Of a DNA stretch of 10,129 nucleotides, positions 7,272 to 10,129 are shown piece after piece. The notes below the pieces were generated by a model. It did not search any database, was not told the DNA's origin, and was given only the letters and a program-made list of their open reading frames with translations. A program made the translations under genes and the position numbers. This DNA is from Stramenopiles sp. TOSAG23-2 (Eukaryota; Sar), in NCBI GenBank assembly GCA_900128395.1, contig LT650042.1, positions 1 through 10,129 of the forward strand, written 5' to 3'. The stretch's first letter is position 1. Every line of letters begins with the position of its first letter.

Positions 7272-9398
7272 CTATATCATTTCTGCAGTTGTAATATATT
7301 TTGACGTGGTATTTTGTCTTGATCGGGCCTCTAAGTCTGCAGCCTCAGCAGTATTTAAGTCTTCTTCTATTTTCTCGATTTCATGTTCAATTTTATCTCT
7401 TTCAGTTTTGGCCGCCATTTTTATTTGGTTAATAAATGGGAAACGGTCTATTAATTGTGCATACATATAGTCACCACAATACTTCTTCCTGGTTTTCAAT
7501 GATTTCCTTTGAATCAGTTTTGCCTGTTCTTCTCTAATCAAATTCACTTTCGTTTTTTGATAGGCGTTGTCGATTATAGAAACGAACATTGTAAAAACAA
7601 AATACAGCGTAAAAACAGTTAAAAAGACTAAAATTATAGGACCTTGGACTTCCATATTTGTCCCCGAAAACTGATCAAAGTCAACATCCCCTAGTGTGCT
7701 CCTTGCAATTGCTACCATTGCATAACTTGGAGATCGAAAAGAATGAAACATTGTGCCAAATATAAAATTAGTTAAACAACCACATGCAACGATCCAAATC
7801 ATCAAAAATAACAAAAATGATCTAGAATCATAAATTGCCATAAAAATAGTAAGCATTGGAAGCCTGCTATTTTGCGAAACCCCTCCAAAATGCTTAATTA
7901 ATCGAATTGTAGATAAAAATATTACGTAAGCTGTTGTGTCCGTATAACCTTGATTTTTTTCTAACAAAGTAAATGCATCGACCATATTAAAAGTACTGTT
8001 CTCTTCAAAAAATTGATATAAATCTGGCTGGAATCCAAAACCGACAATCAAGCTTAACGTATGCACGAATATATCCAATATATTCCACAACTTTGATTCC
8101 GATATTACGTAACCTTTCAATAAAACTTTCATTTCTATTACTTCCACCATGATAAAATAAAGTGGAAAAATTTGAAATACAAAATGAAATAATATCACGC
8201 GTGTATCTACCAATGCTGGTGGATAAGTTTGCCCAACAAAAATTTCATATTTCGGTGTCACTAATTGTAACCTGTCAAAATGAAACACCGCACGAAAACA
8301 TCCTAACACATCGTTAGATAAAGCAATGTCCTCTTGTGCTTGTATGAAGGCTGTAAACGGAACGACGCAGTAAGACGCCGTCAACACTCTCGTAGATTGG
8401 TCCAGCCAGTGATTTGTTCGCATATACGACAGCTTTTGTTGATTACAATGCGATTGGTACTTTACCCTGTTTTCAAAATTCAAATCATCAGTCTCAAATG
8501 CTTTTTTATCTGCTAATGATAAAAATTCGCTAAAACCATTGTGTTCTATTCTACGATCGTCTCGAACACGTATTTTCATTTCATTTGTTCCATCTATATA
8601 CGTATATTTGTGATTGCGGTTGCAATTGCAACTTTCTGAAACTGTTTTATTTGTCGCCATATCAATGTATATGTACGGAGCGCAAGAACTACATCCACCA
8701 GTAGTATCGGCATAAAAATTGCTATACAAACATGTTTTATTACTAGTTATTCTTGTTAATGTAAACTCATTTTTTTCTGCTTTTGTATATAATTCCCAAA
8801 AAGGAGTTGCAGCTCGTTGCTGCCTAATTTCAGGTTCGAATTTAACATGCAACAAACCATCAATTGTATGTATTTTAAAATTTTTATATGTTTGTTCCTA
8901 TATATAAAACATCATGTTAGCTTTATAGATAGGTGAATTAGTATTGCGGGAAGACGAACTTACTGCAGAAAAAGACATAGCATCTGGTGCAAGATATGGC
9001 ACAAATATTTGGTCCAACCAAAGCCAAACATCATCCACTTCTTCAATGTCCATGAAAGTCATGCCTGGAGTTGTAAATGGTTTCGTCAATATATTTTTTT
9101 TTATTAACTCTGCCATATAAAACATCTTTAAGTTTCCTGTCTCTTGAAACGGCAGCGAATCTATAATAGTTGTCATGGATACAACCATCATTAAAATCCA
9201 CCAAAAAACATAAGAGAAACGCATTGTAACCTGTGTGAATTTGTAAATATTATATATAACGGGATGGACGCCATATCCATCCTGACGTCTACCTATTTTC
9301 TTAGTATCTTTCTGCAGTAACTCATCGGAGTGAACTTCCACCTTTTTTAAATCACCAATAGAGTCTTTTTCCTTGTGAACTACCGTTGACTTGATCAT
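7272..9398 (-). CDS. Polycystin/PKD2-like TRP-family cation channel (686 aa, two exons)
   Basis: Model: exon 1 is 9398-8964 (145 aa) and exon 2 is 8897-7272, split by a 66-bp phase-0 intron. The ATG at 9398 is preceded by an in-frame TAG (9407-9405). The order of segments matches polycystin-2: short cytosolic N-terminus, first membrane helix (~61-82), a large extracellular polycystin (TOP) domain (~83-375), then S2 (~377-399), S3 (~417-433), S4 (~466-482, with Arg/Lys in IRLIKHFG), S5 (~504-527), pore and S6 (~565-589). The pore reads STLGDVDF, matching the conserved LGD filter (Leu-Gly-Asp at 547-549). The TOP domain has a Cys cluster (201, 214, 217, 235, 237) and NKT glycosylation sites (198, 228). 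A Glu-rich coiled coil at ~642-671 may mediate assembly. In relatives these channels conduct Ca2+ and other cations and often reside in cilia or the ER. No EF-hand is visible. The stop is TAG. Paralogue identity (PKD2 versus another polycystin-like member) cannot be fixed, so no symbol is given. Confidence 0.9.
8898..8963 (-). other. Intron of the channel gene (66 bp)
   Basis: On the minus strand the donor is TCTGCA|GTAAGT at 8963 and the acceptor is TATATATAG|GAACAA ending at 8898, with ACTAAT and CTAAC (8920-8916) as branch-point candidates. The length is a multiple of three and the phase is 0. The intron is open in frame except for its last codon, the TAG of the splice acceptor, which is why the gene appears as two frames separated by a single stop. 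Removal joins MSFSA to EQTYK inside the polycystin domain. Confidence 0.85.
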
Positions 9399-9581
9399 AT
9401 TTTCCTATGATGCGCCGAATTCGTCTATTTTGTTTAATAAATAAAACAGTTATAGAAGACTTCTTGTGGTTAATGTTCAATTTGCTATTTGTCGAAGAAG
9501 ATATTGATACAATCGACTAAACGATGTAGTGGATAAATGCGTCTGTTATTCTTTATTATTCTATCATTGTACTGCTGTTAC

Positions 9582-9627
9582 TAAAGTGCTATATAAGAAA
9601 TAATAGTTTGAAATGTTAAGCACTTTA
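9582..9627. repeat. Perfect 9-bp inverted repeat around a TATA-like core
   Basis: TAAAGTGCT at 9582-9590 is the exact complement of AGCACTTTA at 9619-9627, with a 28-base spacer that holds TATATAAG directly after the left arm. It lies 184-229 bases upstream of the channel start codon. It could be a dimeric regulator site, a hairpin, or the remnant of a small transposable element. Confidence 0.7.
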
Positions 9628-9713
9628 AATAAGAAGTTGCAATCCGGCAATACTGTATTAATACTACGTATGTCTGCAGCAGGATAAGGAGTAGACGATT
9701 TGATTGTACTGAA

Positions 9714-9803
9714 GAAATTGTAATACTACATGTTATTAGTACCATTACTAGACGACTAGAAATTGTAATACTACATGTTATTAGTACCATTACTAGACGA
9801 CTA
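9714..9803. repeat. Perfect 45-bp tandem duplication (two copies)
   Basis: Copy 1 is 9714-9758 and copy 2 is 9759-9803; reading base by base they are identical, and the match extends one base to the left. Each copy begins GAAATTGTAATACTACATG and contains the small inverted element TAGTACCATTACTA. Complete identity in neutral-looking DNA indicates a very recent duplication, or an assembly artefact. Confidence 0.95.
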
Positions 9804-9881
9804 TAGCACTATAGTAATAATAAATATATTACAAGTTACTAGTATATTATACCTCTTTTACAACAAAAGTTGTACAACAAA

Positions 9882-10129
9882 TTGTCCCCAGGAAGAGGGG
9901 TATATTATTGACCAAGAAGGCGATAGCACTGTTTTGCTAACTCTACTTTCCAGCTGGTGCAACAAAATCTCCCATGCTCCTACGTTATAGCTCATTTTGT
10001 TGTACCAGGAATATTAGGGTTTCAAGTTCTTAGTGCTATTTAGTGGTAGCTCTAACTCTACTTTACGTATTTATAGTTAAATTGACCCTTTGTCCTTAGT
10101 TATAATTTTATTTTGTTGTCCCAGAACCC
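9882..10129. repeat. Degenerate ~117-bp tandem repeat, running off the window
   Basis: Unit A (9882-9999, 118 bp) and unit B (10000-10115, 116 bp) both begin TTGT(A/C)CC..AGGAA, share TAACTCTACTTT at offsets 56 and 53 (9938-9949, 10053-10064), and end with GTTATA followed by ATTTTG. A third unit begins at 10116 (TTGTCCCAGAACCC) and is cut by the window edge. Divergence between these anchors is high, so the array is old. No open frame spans it. Confidence 0.65.
9954..10008. repeat. 15-bp-stem inverted repeat within the degenerate repeat
   Basis: CTGGTGCAACAAAAT (9954-9968) faces ATTTTGTTGTACCAG (9994-10008) across 25 bases. The single mismatch becomes a G-U pair if transcribed to the right, giving an unbroken RNA stem. 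The right arm recurs as ATTTTGTTGTCCCAG at 10110-10124 (14 of 15 identical). Confidence 0.7.

Larger units (their letters stand above)
9399..10129. other. Repeat-rich right flank, upstream of the channel gene
   Basis: I see no supported gene in these 731 bases. The two frames of about 70 codons here overlap tandem repeats and show no motif. The part nearest 9399 should contain the channel promoter; a TATATA on the minus strand at about 9595-9590 lies some 190 bases before the start codon. The remainder is dominated by repeats, listed separately. An 8-mer, ATAGCACT or its complement AGTGCTAT, recurs at 9585-9592, 9803-9810, 9923-9930 and 10032-10039. Confidence 0.6.

Noticed and set aside
8898-8900. 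In-frame TAG as stop-codon reassignment or read-through, or as a pseudogene mutation
   Set aside because: A canonical GTAAGT donor, branch candidates and the TAG as acceptor explain it, and TAG also ends this gene, so no recoding is needed.
9399-9420. CATCATAG directly upstream of the channel ATG as a splice acceptor of a further 5' exon
   Set aside because: It resembles an acceptor, but I found no convincing donor or exon upstream to 9600; the start at 9398 is kept, with an upstream exon not fully excluded.
9714-9803. CRISPR-like repeat
   Set aside because: The two 45-bp copies are directly adjacent with no spacer, and the sequence is eukaryotic nuclear DNA.
9581-9990. Frames of 69 (-) and 71 (+) residues in the right flank
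   Set aside because: They overlap the tandem repeats; the internal peptide repeat only mirrors the 45-bp duplication, and no family motif is visible.

Overview
This is nuclear DNA from a unicellular eukaryote. It is strongly AT-rich, with long low-complexity stretches, microsatellites, a poly-asparagine run and short GT-AG introns, and no bacterial operon features. The standard code fits: genes end in TAA or TAG with no need for stop reassignment. A polycystin (PKD2-type) channel gene fits a protist lineage such as stramenopiles, but the sequence alone does not settle the lineage.

Layout. Positions 1-572 are flank and leader with small repeats. A single uninterrupted 1262-residue coding region (573-4361, +) encodes a large charged coiled-coil protein of unknown function. 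It carries 20 consecutive Asn, a Lys-rich segment, SPRK repeats, and a duplicated ~20-residue motif placed on both sides of the long coiled coil. A 403-bp convergent intergenic stretch with two related small palindromes follows. Two minus-strand genes occupy the right half: a GT4-type glycosyltransferase with a membrane-spanning C-terminal domain (6826-4765) and a polycystin/PKD2-like cation channel (9398-7272).

Both minus-strand genes appear to have one intron, and this changes their models. In the glycosyltransferase, an 85-bp intron separates a 94-nt first exon from the rest; splicing restores the glycine-rich N-terminal loop and gives 658 residues. In the channel, a 66-bp intron explains why two adjacent reading frames share one frame and are split by a single TAG; splicing gives one 686-residue protein. 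Both introns start GTAAGT, end TAG and contain CTAAC.

The right end (9399-10129) is non-coding as far as I can see. It is rich in young and degenerate repeats: a perfect 45-bp tandem duplication, a diverged ~117-bp tandem repeat running off the window, a long hairpin and an inverted repeat upstream of the channel gene.

No joint pathway links the three genes from sequence alone. The channel suggests calcium or cation signalling at a membrane (ciliary in many relatives), the glycosyltransferase suggests glycan synthesis at the ER, and the coiled-coil protein looks structural. I found no clear evidence of an unprecedented multi-gene system. The most novel elements are the coiled-coil protein with its duplicated motif and the glycosyltransferase-membrane fusion.
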